This document shows, one piece after another, positions 48,080-57,988 of a stretch of DNA of 64,000 nt. A program made the translations under genes and the position numbers. Source of the DNA: Aurantimonas coralicida DSM 14790 (GTDB lineage Bacteria; Pseudomonadota; Alphaproteobacteria; Rhizobiales; Rhizobiaceae); the NCBI RefSeq assembly GCF_000421645.1, contig NZ_ATXK01000002.1, positions 620,001 to 684,000 of the forward strand, written 5' to 3'. Numbering within the stretch: position 1 is the first letter of the stretch; each line of letters opens with the position of its first letter. Below the pieces are notes generated by a model that did no database searches, was not told the DNA's origin, and worked only from the letters and a program-made list of their open reading frames with translations.

Positions 48080-49222
48080 TTGGATTTTGCGCTCACCGAC
48101 GAGCAGAGCCAGATCTTCACCATGGCGCGGGATTTCGCCACCGAGAAGATGGCGCCCCATGCCGCCCGCTGGGAAGACGAGAAGGCGCTGCCGCGCGAGG
48201 TACTGACCGAACTGGCCGGGCTCGGCATGGCGGCGATCTATGTGCGCGACGACTACGGCTCCGGCCTGTCGCGGCTCGACGCGGCGCTGATCTTCGAGGC
48301 CCTGTCCTATGGCGACCCGTCGGTGTCGGCCTTCCTGTCGATCCACAACATGGTCGCCTGGATGATCGACAGCTTCGGCAGCGAGGAGCAGCGGGCCGAA
48401 TGGCTGCCCAAGCTCGCGTCGATGGAGAAGGTCGCGAGCTACTGCCTGACCGAGCCGGGCTCGGGCTCCGACGCCGCCGCACTGCGCACCAGCGCGAAGC
48501 CGGACGGCAATGGCTACGTCCTCAACGGCACCAAGAGCTTCATTTCCGGCGCCGGTTTCTCGGACCTCTATGTCGTGATGGCACGGACCGGCGACGCGGG
48601 GCCGAAGGGCATTTCCGCCATTCTCGTCGAGAACGGCACCGAGGGCCTGTCCTTCGGCGCGCTGGAGAAGAAGATGGGCTGGGTCGCCCAGCCGACCGCC
48701 GAGGTGCGCCTCGACGGCTGCAGCGTGCCCGGCGGCAATCTTCTCGGCGAGGAAGGCAAGGGCTTTGCCTATGCCATGATGGGCCTCGATGGCGGCCGGT
48801 TGAACATCTCGGCCTGCGCGCTGGGCGCGGCCCAGGCGGCGCTCGACAAGTCGGTCGCCTACATGCAGGACCGCCAGGCCTTCGGGAAGAGCCTCACCGA
48901 ATTCCAGGCGCTGCAGTTCCGGCTGGCCGACATGGAAACCGAGCTGCAGGCGGCGCGCATCTTCTTGCGCCAGGCGGCGTGGAAGCTCGACACCAAGGCA
49001 CCCGACGCGACCAAGCATTGCGCCATGGCCAAGCGCTTCGTCACCGACACCAGCTTCAACGTCGCCAACATGGCCCTGCAACTGCATGGCGGCTACGGCT
49101 ACCTCGCCGATTACGGCATCGAAAAGATCGTGCGCGATCTCCGGGTCCACCAGATCCTGGAAGGCACCAACGAGATCATGCGGATGATCACCGCACGCGC
49201 ACTCCTGGCGGAGCATTCATGA
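48080..49222 (+). CDS. Acyl-CoA dehydrogenase, probably isobutyryl-CoA dehydrogenase
   Basis: This FAD enzyme of 380 residues oxidises a short acyl-CoA. It has the acyl-CoA dehydrogenase signatures ASYCLTEPGSGSDAAALRT, LHGGYGYLADYGIEKIVRD and the catalytic Glu in LEGTNEIM. The following genes encode later steps of valine breakdown, so isobutyryl-CoA is the likely substrate. The start is TTG at 48080, set by a strong GGGAGGA 6-12 bases upstream; the first residues LDFALTDEQ match the family. The end overlaps the next gene by ATGA. Confidence 0.88.
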   Translation: MDFALTDEQSQIFTMARDFATEKMAPHAARWEDEKALPREVLTELAGLGMAAIYVRDDYGSGLSRLDAALIFEALSYGDPSVSAFLSIHNMVAWMIDSFGSEEQRAEWLPKLASMEKVASYCLTEPGSGSDAAALRTSAKPDGNGYVLNGTKSFISGAGFSDLYVVMARTGDAGPKGISAILVENGTEGLSFGALEKKMGWVAQPTAEVRLDGCSVPGGNLLGEEGKGFAYAMMGLDGGRLNISACALGAAQAALDKSVAYMQDRQAFGKSLTEFQALQFRLADMETELQAARIFLRQAAWKLDTKAPDATKHCAMAKRFVTDTSFNVANMALQLHGGYGYLADYGIEKIVRDLRVHQILEGTNEIMRMITARALLAEHS

Positions 49223-50301
49223 GCATCGAGACCAACGCAGCCAATGACGACGTCCTGATACGCGCCGAGGGGCGGGCGGGGCGCATCACCCTCAACCGGC
49301 CGAAATCCCTGAACGCCCTGTCCCATGCCATGTCGCTGGCGATCGAGGCGGCGATGGATAGCTGGGCCACGGACCCGGCCATCGACCTCGTGATCATGGA
49401 CGCGGCCGGCGACCGGGCCTTCTGCGCCGGCGGCGACATCCAGAAGATCTATCACGACAGCCGCGCCGGGGACCTGTCGGCGGCCCGCCGTTTCTGGGCC
49501 GAGGAATACCGGCTGAACGCGAAGATCGCCCGCTATCCCAAGCCCGTGGTCGCGCTGATGGACGGCATCGTCATGGGCGGCGGCGTCGGCCTCGGCGGCC
49601 ATACCAGCCACCGCGTCGTCACCGAGCGCTCGATGGTCGCCATGCCCGAATGCGCCATCGGCCTCGTGCCCGATGTCGGGGCGACGCTGATCCTCGCCAA
49701 CGCACCCGGCCGGCTCGGCGAATATCTGGCGCTGACCGGTTTCCGCATGGGGCCGGGCGAGGCGATCGCCGCCGGCTTTGCCGACACCTGCGTCCGCTCC
49801 GACGATCTCGCCGGGCTGACCGCGGCGCTGGTCGAGAGCGGCGATCCGCAGATGATCGCGCGCTTTGCCGACGCGCCGCCGCCCTCGACGCTGGCCGAAC
49901 AGACCGAGGCGATCGACGCGGCATTTTCGGGCGTCGACGCGGCCGACATCCTGCAGCGCCTCGCCCTCGACGGCGGGGAATGGGCGCAGCGCACGGCCGC
50001 GCTGATCCGCAAGGGCTCGCCGATCTCGGTCGGCGCGACGCTGGAGCTGGTGCGGGCGTCGCGGGCCGAGCCGACCATCGAGGCGGCGTTGCGCAACGAA
50101 TACCGCTTCACCTACCGCTCGATCGACGAGGGCGAATTGCTGGAGGGCATTCGCGCCGCGGTGATCGACAAGGACCGCACGCCGAAATGGTCGCCGGCGC
50201 GGATCGAGGACCTGCCGCGGGAGCGGGTCGCCGCGATGCTGGCGCCGCTGGGCGAACACGAACTGACATTCGACCAACAGGCAGGGGAGGAACGGCCATG
50301 A
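49219..50301 (+). CDS. 3-hydroxyisobutyryl-CoA hydrolase
   Basis: This crotonase-fold hydrolase of 360 residues splits 3-hydroxyisobutyryl-CoA to the free acid in valine degradation. Unlike the hydratase homologue at 32789, it keeps the HIBCH active site: Glu144 and Asp152 in MPECAIGLVPDVG. The long C-terminal part (ALRNEYRFTYRSIDEGEL-like region) is typical of hydrolases in this group. The ATG overlaps the TGA of the dehydrogenase, and its own TGA overlaps mmsB, so all three are translationally coupled. Confidence 0.92.
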   Translation: MSIETNAANDDVLIRAEGRAGRITLNRPKSLNALSHAMSLAIEAAMDSWATDPAIDLVIMDAAGDRAFCAGGDIQKIYHDSRAGDLSAARRFWAEEYRLNAKIARYPKPVVALMDGIVMGGGVGLGGHTSHRVVTERSMVAMPECAIGLVPDVGATLILANAPGRLGEYLALTGFRMGPGEAIAAGFADTCVRSDDLAGLTAALVESGDPQMIARFADAPPPSTLAEQTEAIDAAFSGVDAADILQRLALDGGEWAQRTAALIRKGSPISVGATLELVRASRAEPTIEAALRNEYRFTYRSIDEGELLEGIRAAVIDKDRTPKWSPARIEDLPRERVAAMLAPLGEHELTFDQQAGEERP

Positions 50302-51158
50302 AGATCGGTTTCGTCGGTCTCGGCAATATGGGCGCGCCGATGGCGGCCAATCTGGCGAAGGCCGGCCATGCGGTGAGCGGCTACGACGCGGCCGGCGTGA
50401 CCGCCGAGGGTGTCGCCCCCGCCGCAACGCTCGCCGAGGCCGTGACGGGCATGGAGGCGGTGATCACCATGCTGCCGAATGGCGACATCGTGCGCGCCGT
50501 CCATGGCGACATCGTGCGCCAGGCTGAAGCCGGGGCATTGCTCATCGACTGCTCGACGGTGGACGTGGACAGCGCCCGCGCCGCCCACGACATGGCCCGC
50601 GAGGCGGGGCTCTTGTCGCTGGACGCGCCGGTCTCCGGCGGCACCGGCGGCGCGGCGGCCGGCACGCTGACCTTCATGGTCGGCGGCAGCGACGAAGCCT
50701 TCGCCAAGGGCAAGCCGCTCTTCGACATCATGGGCCAGAAGGCGGTGCATTGCGGCGAGGCCGGTGCCGGCCAGGCGGCGAAGATCTGCAACAACATGAT
50801 CCTCGGCATCTCGATGATCGGCGTCTGCGAGGCGTTTCACCTTGCCGACAAGCTCGGCCTCGACCGCCAGGCGATGTTCGACGTGGCCTCGACCTCGTCG
50901 GGCTCCTGCTGGTCGATCAACACCTATTGCCCGGCACCGGGCATCGGTCCGAAGAGCCCCGCCGACAACGACTACAAGCCGGGCTTTGCTGCCGATCTGA
51001 TGCTGAAGGACCTCAACCTCTCGCAGACCGCCGCGGAGACCGCCGGCGCGACCACCGAACTCGGCCGCCACGCCCGCGACATCTACGCGGCTTTCGTGGA
51101 GTCCGGCGGCAAGGGCCGTGACTTCTCGGCGATCCTCGACAAGCTGGCGAAGCAGTAG
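50298..51158 (+). CDS. mmsB: MmsB, 3-hydroxyisobutyrate dehydrogenase
   Basis: MmsB oxidises 3-hydroxyisobutyrate to methylmalonate semialdehyde with NAD+. The 286-residue protein has the NAD site GFVGLGNMGAPMAANL at residues 4-19, the substrate loop DAPVSGGTGGAAAGTL and catalytic Lys162 in GQAAKICNN. A strong GGGGAGGAA precedes ATG 50298, which overlaps the preceding stop. The next enzyme, methylmalonate semialdehyde dehydrogenase MmsA, is not in the window. Confidence 0.93.
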   Translation: MKIGFVGLGNMGAPMAANLAKAGHAVSGYDAAGVTAEGVAPAATLAEAVTGMEAVITMLPNGDIVRAVHGDIVRQAEAGALLIDCSTVDVDSARAAHDMAREAGLLSLDAPVSGGTGGAAAGTLTFMVGGSDEAFAKGKPLFDIMGQKAVHCGEAGAGQAAKICNNMILGISMIGVCEAFHLADKLGLDRQAMFDVASTSSGSCWSINTYCPAPGIGPKSPADNDYKPGFAADLMLKDLNLSQTAAETAGATTELGRHARDIYAAFVESGGKGRDFSAILDKLAKQ

Positions 51159-51218
51159 CGCCGTAGCGCGGCAGGCCCGTCGCTCAGGCCTGCCGCGCGC
51201 TTTGACCTCAGGCCGGCG

Positions 51219-53714
51219 TCACAGCTTGAGCGTGCGCAGCCTCAGCGCGTTGCCGATCACCGAGACCGACGAGAGGCTCATCGCCGCCGCCGCGAGCATC
51301 GGCGAGAGCAGGAGGCCGAAGACCGGATAGAGGACGCCGGCCGCGACCGGCACGCCGACGGTGTTGTAGACGAAGGCGAAGAACAGGTTCTGCTTGATGT
51401 TGCGGATCGTGGCGCGGGCGAGGTGCCGCGCCCGCACGATGCCGTTGAGATCGCCCTTCACCAGCGTCATGCCGGCGCTTTCCACGGCGACGTCCGCGCC
51501 GGTGCCCATGGCGATGCCGACATCGGCCGCCGCCAGCGCCGGCGCGTCGTTGACGCCGTCGCCGGCGACGGCGACCTTGGCACCGCCATTGCGCAGCTCC
51601 TCCACCAGCGCCTGCTTGTCCTGCGGCGACAGGCCGGCCCGCACCTCGTCGATGCCGAGCGCCGATGCGACGGCCTTGGTCGTGCGCTCGTTGTCGCCAG
51701 TCGCCATGACGATCCGCATGCCGCTCTCGTGCAGGGCGCAGATGGCAGCCTCCGTCGTCGGCTTGATCGGGTCGGAGACCGCGATGAGCCCCGCCGCCCG
51801 GCCGTCGATGGCGACGAACATCACCGTCTTGCCGTCCGTCTCCAGGGTCCGCGCGTCGGCGTCGAGGGCGCCCGCATCGATGCCCTCGGCGGCGAGCATC
51901 GCCCGGTTGCCGAGAACGACGGCCGAACCACGCACCTCGCCCCGCACGCCCTTGCCGGTGACCGCGTCGAAGCCGGTGGCCTCCGAAAGCTCCGCGCCGC
52001 GTTCCTGCGCCCCGGCGACGATCGCCTCGGCCAGCGGATGTTCCGAGCCGCGCTCGAGACTGGCGGCGGCCGAGAGAAATGCCGTCTCGTCGCCCTCGAG
52101 CACGACCACGTCGGTCAGTTGCGGCCGGCCCTCGGTCAGCGTGCCGGTCTTGTCGACCACCAGCGTATCGACCTTGGCGAAGCGCTCCAGCGCCTCGGCA
52201 TCCTTGATCAGGACGCCGGCCGAGGCGCCGCGCCCGGTGGCCGTCATGATCGACATGGGCGTCGCGAGCCCCAGTGCGCAGGGGCAGGCGATGATCAGCA
52301 CCGAGACGGCGGCGACCAGCCCGTGCACCATGGCCGGCTGCGGCCCGACCAGCGCCCAGACGACGAAGGCGACGATCGCCGACAGCACCACGGCCGGGAC
52401 GAAGTAGCCCGCGACCCGGTCGGCCAGCCCCTGGATCGGGGCGCGCGAACGCTGCGCCTTGGCGACCATTTCGACGATCCGCGACAGGGTGGTGTCGGCG
52501 CCGACCGCCTCGGCCTCCATGACGAAGCCGCCATTGCGGTTGAGCGTGCCGCCGGTGACCGTGTCGCCGGGGTTCTTTTCGACCGGCACCGGCTCGCCGG
52601 TGATCATGGATTCGTCCACCGAGGAGCGGCCCTCGACCAGCGTGCCGTCCACCGGCACGCTCTCGCCCGGCCGCACCCGCAGGCGGTCGCCGGACGCCAG
52701 GGCATCGAGCGGCACGTCTTCCTCGGTTCCGTCGGCCTTGATGCGGCGGGCGGTCTTCGGCGCCAGATCCATCAGCGCGCGGATCGCCGAGCCGGTGCGC
52801 TCGCGCGCCTTCAGCTCCAGCACCTGGCCGACGAAGATCAGCGCGACGATCACCGCCGAGGCCTCGAAATAGACCGGCACGACGCCGTCCTGGCGGAAGG
52901 ATGCAGGGAACAGGCTGGGCAGGAGGGTGGCCACCACGCTGTAGCCATAGGCCGCACCGACGCCGATGGCGATCAGCGTCCACATGTTGGGCGAGCGATT
53001 GACGATCGACGCCCAGCCCCGCTTGAAGAAGGGCAGGGCCGCCCACAGCACCACCGGCGTCGCCAGCGCGAATTCCAGCCAGACCGCCAGCTCCTCGCCG
53101 ATCCAGTCGCGGATCGGCAGACCGACCATCGGGCCCATCGAGATGATGAACAGCGGGATGGTGCAGAGCGCGCTGACCCAGAGCCGGCGGGTGAAGTCGA
53201 TCAGTTCCGGATTGGGGCCTTCCTCGCCGGTCGGCACGCCCATCGGCTCCAGCGCCATGCCGCATTTCGGGCAGTCGCCGGGATGGTCCTGGACGATCTC
53301 CGGATGCATGGGGCAGGTGTACTGCGTGCCTTCCGGCATAGGTTCGGGGGCCGGGCGGTCGCCGAGAAAGGCGTCGGGATCGGCCTCGAAACGCGTCTTG
53401 CAGCCGGCCGAGCAGAAATAGAACCGCTCGCCGCCATGCTTGGCCATGTAGCGGGCATTGATGCGTTCGATGCTCATGCCGCAGACCGGGTCCGTCGCCG
53501 TCAGGTAGTCCTGCGGCGCGGCGACGAATCGGTCGTGGCACCCCTGCGAGCAGAAATGCACCGTGCGGCCGTCATGCTCTGCCTTCGGCTTGCCGGCCTC
53601 GGGATCGACCAGCATGCCGCAGACCGGATCGCGGGTGACGGCCCCGCCGTCGTCGTGATGGCTGTGACCGTGATCGTGGTGCGGGTGATGACAGGCGGTG
53701 CTTGTCTCGGACAT
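51219..53714 (-). CDS. Copper-type P1B ATPase with His-rich, YHS and HMBD N-terminus
   Basis: This inner-membrane ATPase of 831 residues exports a soft metal, most likely Cu+. Domains in order are a His-rich N-terminus (9-24), two YHS domains (DPVCGM and FCSQGC; DPVCGM and FCSAGC), an HMBD metal-binding segment ([15 protein letters not shown]), the membrane core with CPC (Cys477-Pro-Cys479), and the ATPase domain with phosphorylated Asp521 in DKTGT and the GDGVNDAP hinge. The usual HMA domain (GMxCxxC) is missing. A CueR-like promoter precedes it, supporting copper. Silver or other soft metals are possible. Confidence 0.92.
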   Translation of the reverse strand: MSETSTACHHPHHDHGHSHHDDGGAVTRDPVCGMLVDPEAGKPKAEHDGRTVHFCSQGCHDRFVAAPQDYLTATDPVCGMSIERINARYMAKHGGERFYFCSAGCKTRFEADPDAFLGDRPAPEPMPEGTQYTCPMHPEIVQDHPGDCPKCGMALEPMGVPTGEEGPNPELIDFTRRLWVSALCTIPLFIISMGPMVGLPIRDWIGEELAVWLEFALATPVVLWAALPFFKRGWASIVNRSPNMWTLIAIGVGAAYGYSVVATLLPSLFPASFRQDGVVPVYFEASAVIVALIFVGQVLELKARERTGSAIRALMDLAPKTARRIKADGTEEDVPLDALASGDRLRVRPGESVPVDGTLVEGRSSVDESMITGEPVPVEKNPGDTVTGGTLNRNGGFVMEAEAVGADTTLSRIVEMVAKAQRSRAPIQGLADRVAGYFVPAVVLSAIVAFVVWALVGPQPAMVHGLVAAVSVLIIACPCALGLATPMSIMTATGRGASAGVLIKDAEALERFAKVDTLVVDKTGTLTEGRPQLTDVVVLEGDETAFLSAAASLERGSEHPLAEAIVAGAQERGAELSEATGFDAVTGKGVRGEVRGSAVVLGNRAMLAAEGIDAGALDADARTLETDGKTVMFVAIDGRAAGLIAVSDPIKPTTEAAICALHESGMRIVMATGDNERTTKAVASALGIDEVRAGLSPQDKQALVEELRNGGAKVAVAGDGVNDAPALAAADVGIAMGTGADVAVESAGMTLVKGDLNGIVRARHLARATIRNIKQNLFFAFVYNTVGVPVAAGVLYPVFGLLLSPMLAAAAMSLSSVSVIGNALRLRTLKL

Positions 53715-54081
53715 GGGAGCGCTCGCTGCGAAAGGATGACCGCCCGCAGGCGGATTGGTCGCAAGATGGAGATTCCAGCCACTGGAAGGTCAAGGGCGGC
53801 GGGCGACCGATCGAAGCCGCGTTCCGTCGCCAGCGTCGGCGCCTCCCGACCCCCATGGGTGCGGGGCCGCCTGTTCCTGCACGCGATATTTCTGCGCGAC
53901 GGTCTTTGAACGGCGCGGCGGCTTACCCACCTAGCGGCGACGCACGGTGCTCGCCGCGCGAGCGGTGACGCATGTCTGCCGCCCGCCGCAACGCCACCGG
54001 CAGCTTGCCCACGCCGGCGGACGACGTTGGCGAAAGACAATTCGAGACCGGGACACCCGACGCCCGGATAGGAACATTCTG
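53715..54081. other. 367-base divergent region between the ATPase and TerC genes
   Basis: The ATPase-proximal part contains the MerR/CueR-type promoter at 53763-53793. The remaining 290 bases leading to the TerC gene are GC-rich with no gene or recognisable riboswitch, and no known manganese-sensing leader could be matched. AGGA lies nine bases before the TerC GTG. Confidence 0.5.
53763..53793 (-). promoter_or_regulatory. CueR/MerR-type promoter of the copper ATPase
   Basis: On the minus strand TTGACC (53793-53788) and CATCTT (53768-53763) are separated by 19 bases, the overlong spacer that MerR-family activators untwist. The spacer holds the perfect inverted repeat TTCCAG-TGG-CTGGAA. CCTTCC and the spacing match known CueR operators. 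The promoter ends about 50 bases before the ATG at 53714. Confidence 0.75.
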
Positions 54082-55131
54082 GTGGATTCGACTGCGATTG
54101 GCGGCATGGTGGCCGAGGAAATACCGTTCTGGATCTGGGCGGCGACGATCGGCGGCATCGCCGGCCTGTTCATCTTCGATTTCCTCTCCCACGTCCGCAA
54201 GGCGCACGAGCCGAGCTTCAAGGAAGCGGCGGCCTGGTCGGTCTTCTACATCGTGCTGGCGATCCTCTTCGGCTTCGGCGTCTGGTATTTCTGGGACAAG
54301 ACCCACGGGGTCGAGTTCTTCGCCGGCTTCATCACCGAGAAGAGCCTGTCGGTCGACAATCTCTTCGTCTTCGTCATCATCATGAAGAGCTTTGCGGTGC
54401 CGCGGGTGCACCAGCAGAAGGCGCTGCTGATCGGCATCGTGCTGGCGCTGATCATGCGCGGCATCTTCATCGCCGTCGGCGCGGCCGCGATCGAGCGCTT
54501 CTCCTGGGTGTTCTACCTGTTCGGCGCCTTCCTCCTGTGGACGGCGTACAAGCTGGCGGTGGAGAGCTTCTCCCACAGCCACAGCACCGACGAGGAATAC
54601 GAGCCCAACGCGGTGGTGAAGTGGTTCCAGCGTAATGTGCGCACGACCACGGAGTTCGCCGGCGGCGCGCTGACGATTCGCCGCGACGGCCTGCGCTATT
54701 TCACCCCGATGTTCGTCGTCATCGTCGCCCTCGGCATGACCGACCTGCTCTTCGCCCTCGATTCGATCCCGGCGATCTACGGCCTGACCGACGCGCCCTA
54801 CATCGTCTTCACGGCCAATGCCTTCGCGCTGCTGGGGCTGCTGCAACTCTATTTCCTGCTGGGCGGACTGCTGGACCGGCTCGTCTATCTCGGCTTCGGC
54901 CTGGCGCTCGTCCTCGGTTTCATCGGCGCCAAGCTCATCGTCCATGCGATGGAGGCCAATACGCTGGGCTTCATCAATGACGGCCAGCCCATCGAGGGCC
55001 TGCCGCATATCTCGACCAGCTTCTCGCTGGCGGTCATCGTCGGGATTCTCGTGGTCACGACCGTGGCCAGCCTGATACGCTCGGGCATGGTCGCCAACCG
55101 GGCGGCCGACCGGCCGGGCGAGGAGCATTGA
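54082..55131 (+). CDS. TerC/Alx family integral membrane protein
   Basis: The 349-residue protein has about nine hydrophobic segments and the TerC motifs EKSLSVDNLFVFVIIMKSF and ALGMTDLLFALDSIPAIYG, whose acidic residues in the membrane are thought to bind metal ions. TerC-family proteins are linked to tellurite resistance, and Alx relatives to manganese export. The GTG at 54082 (VDSTAIGGMVAEEIPF) is supported by AGGA; ATG 54106 is an alternative. It is divergent from the copper ATPase, though a common metal function is not established. The stop is 42 bases before atpI. Confidence 0.9.
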   Translation: MDSTAIGGMVAEEIPFWIWAATIGGIAGLFIFDFLSHVRKAHEPSFKEAAAWSVFYIVLAILFGFGVWYFWDKTHGVEFFAGFITEKSLSVDNLFVFVIIMKSFAVPRVHQQKALLIGIVLALIMRGIFIAVGAAAIERFSWVFYLFGAFLLWTAYKLAVESFSHSHSTDEEYEPNAVVKWFQRNVRTTTEFAGGALTIRRDGLRYFTPMFVVIVALGMTDLLFALDSIPAIYGLTDAPYIVFTANAFALLGLLQLYFLLGGLLDRLVYLGFGLALVLGFIGAKLIVHAMEANTLGFINDGQPIEGLPHISTSFSLAVIVGILVVTTVASLIRSGMVANRAADRPGEEH

Positions 55132-55173
55132 GCTTGCCCGTCCGCCGCGGCTCGAACAGGGGAACGGCGTCCG

Positions 55174-55566
55174 ATGGATGATCCGAAACACGGCGAGGCC
55201 ACCGAGCCGGCCGACGCGGCGCGGCCTGCGGTCGCAGCCGGTCCCGGCGCGGCCGATCTCGACGCCCGCAGCGCGGCGCTGGCCCGGCGTCTTGCCGAGC
55301 AGCGCCAGCGCATGCCGCAGCTGCGCGACGAGCCTGCCGACCGCACCAGCGGCATGCAGGGCGTCGCCCAGGGGCTCAAGATCGCCAGCGAGTTCGTCGC
55401 CGGCATCCTCGTGGGCGTCGGCATCGGCTATCTGATCGACCAGCTGGCCGGCACGACGCCCTTCGGCCTGATCGTCTTCCTGATGATCGGATTCGCCGCC
55501 GGCGTGCTCAATGTGATCCGTGGCGTTTCGGGCACAACCCCGCCCCATGGCCGCGGCCCGGCCTGA
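55174..55566 (+). CDS. atpI: AtpI, ATP synthase assembly protein I
   Basis: The 130-residue protein has a hydrophilic N-terminal part and two hydrophobic segments (about 68-87 and 94-113) with the glycine-rich ILVGVGIGYLIDQL motif typical of AtpI in alphaproteobacteria. AtpI assists c-ring assembly in the F0 sector. GGGGA precedes ATG 55174. It is the first gene of the F0 operon and lies 133 bases before atpB. Confidence 0.9.
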   Translation: MDDPKHGEATEPADAARPAVAAGPGAADLDARSAALARRLAEQRQRMPQLRDEPADRTSGMQGVAQGLKIASEFVAGILVGVGIGYLIDQLAGTTPFGLIVFLMIGFAAGVLNVIRGVSGTTPPHGRGPA

Positions 55567-55699
55567 ACCGGCCCCTTCGCGCTCGTTCCGCGTGCGTTTG
55601 CAGTGGTCAATCTGACAACGGGGTGTTGCGAAGCGCAGTCCGGGACGCTATGGGCAGGACGGCCCGCGCCAGGGCCTGCCACGAGATGACGAAGGACCA

Positions 55700-56464
55700 G
55701 TGAGTTTGGCGACGAACCCGACAGATCCAATCCACCAGTTCCAGATTTCCAACATCGTTCCGATCGAGATCGGCGGGTTGGACTTCTCGTTCACGAACTC
55801 CGCCCTGTTCATGGTGGTGACGGTCGCTGTGGCGACCGCCTTCCTGTACTATTCGACCCGCGGGCGCGGCCTCGTGCCGAGCCGCATGCAGTCGGTGAGC
55901 GAGCTCTCCTACGAGTTCGTCGCCAACATGCTGCGCGACGCGGCAGGCTCCGGCGGCATGCGGTTCTTCCCGTTCGTCTTCTCGCTGTTCATGTTCATCC
56001 TGGTCGCCAACCTTCTTGGCATGGTCCCGTATTTCTTCACGGTGACCAGCCACCTGATCGTGACCTTCGCGCTGGCCCTCCTGGTGATGGGCGTCGTGGT
56101 GGTCTACGGCCTGATGAAGCACGGCCTGCACTTCTTCAAACTCTTCGTGCCCGAGGGCGTGCCGGCCGCCGTGCTGCCGCTCGTCGTGGTGATCGAGGTG
56201 GTTTCGTTCCTGTCGCGGCCGGTGTCGCTCTCGGTTCGTCTCTTCGCCAACATGCTGGCGGGCCACATCACGCTGAAGGTCTTCGCCGGCTTCGTGGTGT
56301 CGCTGAGCGCCTTCGGTGCGCTCGGGATTGCCGGTGCGATCCTTCCGCTGCTCATGACCGTCGCTTTGACGGCACTCGAATTCCTGGTCGCCGCACTGCA
56401 GGCCTACGTCTTTGCGGTTCTGACCTGCATGTATCTCAACGACGCGATCCATCCAGGCCACTAA
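55700..56464 (+). CDS. atpB: AtpB, ATP synthase F0 subunit a
   Basis: Subunit a forms the proton half-channels next to the c-ring. The 254-residue protein has about six hydrophobic segments. The essential Arg is residue 180 in [12 protein letters not shown], in the expected position. The start is uncertain: GTG 55700 directly follows AAGGA with a short gap of three bases, while TTG 55706 (LATNPTDP) has better spacing. It is followed by atpE. Confidence 0.95.
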   Translation: MSLATNPTDPIHQFQISNIVPIEIGGLDFSFTNSALFMVVTVAVATAFLYYSTRGRGLVPSRMQSVSELSYEFVANMLRDAAGSGGMRFFPFVFSLFMFILVANLLGMVPYFFTVTSHLIVTFALALLVMGVVVVYGLMKHGLHFFKLFVPEGVPAAVLPLVVVIEVVSFLSRPVSLSVRLFANMLAGHITLKVFAGFVVSLSAFGALGIAGAILPLLMTVALTALEFLVAALQAYVFAVLTCMYLNDAIHPGH

Positions 56465-56545
56465 GACAAGTTCCAGGATACAACGGGGCGGCGTGGAAGC
56501 CGCCGCAACCACCCGCAATCGAACAGTTTCAAAAGGAGTTTCGAC

Positions 56546-56773
56546 ATGGAAGCGGAAGCAGCAAAGTTCATCGGTGCCGGCCTCGCCTGTTTCGGTATGG
56601 GCATGACCGCCCTCGGTCTGGGCAACATGTTCGCGAACTACCTCGCCGGCGCGCTGCGCAACCCGTCGGCTGCCGACGGCCAGTTCGGCCGCCTGATCTT
56701 CGGCTTCGCCGTCACGGAAGCCCTGGGCATCTTCTCGCTGCTCATCGCCCTGCTGCTGCTCTTCGCCGTCTAA
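56546..56773 (+). CDS. atpE: AtpE, ATP synthase F0 subunit c
   Basis: The 75-residue protein consists of two membrane helices joined by the polar loop LRNPSA. The proton-carrying residue is Glu58 in AVTEALG on the second helix. A strong AAAAGGAG ribosome site lies before the ATG, fitting the need for many c copies per complex. It lies between atpB and atpF'. Confidence 0.97.
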   Translation: MEAEAAKFIGAGLACFGMGMTALGLGNMFANYLAGALRNPSAADGQFGRLIFGFAVTEALGIFSLLIALLLLFAV

Positions 56774-56848
56774 TCGGCGTCCAGCGCAGGTAAGAAGACC
56801 GGCCGGCGGCAGCTTCTGTCGCCGGTCCCCCTATGCCGGGAGCCCTCG

Positions 56849-57451
56849 ATGTTCGTCACCCAAGCCTTCGCACAGGCCGATTCGCTCGATGCCGTGGAAT
56901 TGCCGCCTGCGAGCGACACCGCCGAGATGCATGGCGAAACGATCCATGTAGAAGGCGAGCATGGCGGCTTCCCGCCTTTCAATGCCGAATATTTCCCGTC
57001 GCAGATCCTCTGGCTCGCGATCACCTTCGGAATCTTCTACCTGGTTCTGAAGAAGGTGATCCTGCCGCGGATCGCCGGAACGCTCGAAAACCGCCGCGAC
57101 CGGATCGCCCTCGATCTGGAAGCCGCCGAGCGGATGAAGTCCGATTCGGACGAGGCCAAGGCAGCCTACGAGCAGGAGCTCGCCGAGGCCCGCGACCGCG
57201 CCCACAAGATCGGCCACGACGCCCGTGAAGCAGCGCGCAGCGACGCCGAAGCCGAGCGCCAGCGCCTCGACGCAGAGCTCGACGAGAAGCTGGAAGCCGC
57301 GCAGCTGCGCATCGCCGCCGTCCGCGACGAGGCGATGAAGGATGTCGGCCAGATCGCCGAGACCACCGCCGACGCCATTCTGCGCGACGTCATTCGCCTG
57401 GAGGTCTCCCGCGAGGAGGTCGCCAGCGCCGTGACCGCTGTTCGCAGCTGA
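56849..57451 (+). CDS. atpF': ATP synthase F0 subunit b' (AtpF')
   Basis: The 200-residue b' protein has an N-terminal acidic extension, one membrane segment (about 50-68, LWLAITFGIFYLVLKKVI) and a long charged coiled-coil stalk. It forms a heterodimer with AtpF as the peripheral stalk, as in photosynthetic bacteria and alphaproteobacteria. GGGAG precedes the ATG. The gap to atpF is 10 bases. The longer N-terminal region compared with AtpF distinguishes it. Confidence 0.92.
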   Translation: MFVTQAFAQADSLDAVELPPASDTAEMHGETIHVEGEHGGFPPFNAEYFPSQILWLAITFGIFYLVLKKVILPRIAGTLENRRDRIALDLEAAERMKSDSDEAKAAYEQELAEARDRAHKIGHDAREAARSDAEAERQRLDAELDEKLEAAQLRIAAVRDEAMKDVGQIAETTADAILRDVIRLEVSREEVASAVTAVRS

Positions 57452-57461
57452 GGAGCCGACC

Positions 57462-57941
57462 ATGGACAACTCATTCTGGGCCTTTGCCGCCCTCATCATC
57501 TTCCTGGCCATCGTCTGGTATCTGAAGGCGCCGGCCAAGGTCGGTTCCACGCTCGACCAGCGGGCCGACCGGATCCGCAACGAGATCGAGGAAGCGCGCG
57601 AGCTGAAGGAAGAGGCCAAGCAGCAGCTGGCCGAGTATCAGCGCCGCCGTCAGGAGGCCGAGGAGGAGGCGAAGGAGATCGTCGCCGCCGCCAAGCGCGA
57701 GGCCGAGTTGATGCTCGCCGATACGCGTCGCAAGAACGAGGAATATGTCGAGCGTCGCACGGCCATGGCCGAGACAAAGATCTCGCAGGCCGAGACCGAC
57801 GCCATCGCCGAAGTCCGCGCGACGGCGATCGACGTGGCGGTGGCCGCCGCGGCCAAGATCATCTCCGACCGCAATTCGGGCGGCAATGCCGGCCAGTTCA
57901 CCGAATCCTCCATCGCCGAGGTTCGCAGCCGGCTCAACTGA
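57462..57941 (+). CDS. atpF: AtpF, ATP synthase F0 subunit b
   Basis: The 159-residue protein has one N-terminal membrane segment (5-22, FWAFAALIIFLAIVWYL) and a coiled-coil stalk rich in Glu, Lys, Arg and Ala. It pairs with AtpF'. GAGGAG precedes the ATG. It ends the F0 operon and is followed by a strong terminator. The F1 genes are not in the window, as expected for the split arrangement in this order. Confidence 0.94.
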   Translation: MDNSFWAFAALIIFLAIVWYLKAPAKVGSTLDQRADRIRNEIEEARELKEEAKQQLAEYQRRRQEAEEEAKEIVAAAKREAELMLADTRRKNEEYVERRTAMAETKISQAETDAIAEVRATAIDVAVAAAAKIISDRNSGGNAGQFTESSIAEVRSRLN

Positions 57942-57988
57942 GCCCGGCGGCGGTCCCGATCCGGGGCCAGTATCGCGACGTGACGTTC

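Noticed and set aside
53794-54081. A manganese-sensing leader before the TerC gene.
   Set aside because: I could not identify the conserved loop sequences, and distance alone is not evidence.
53923-55548. A 541-residue minus-strand open frame opposite the TerC and atpI genes.
   Set aside because: It mirrors two supported genes and has no domain or ribosome site of its own.
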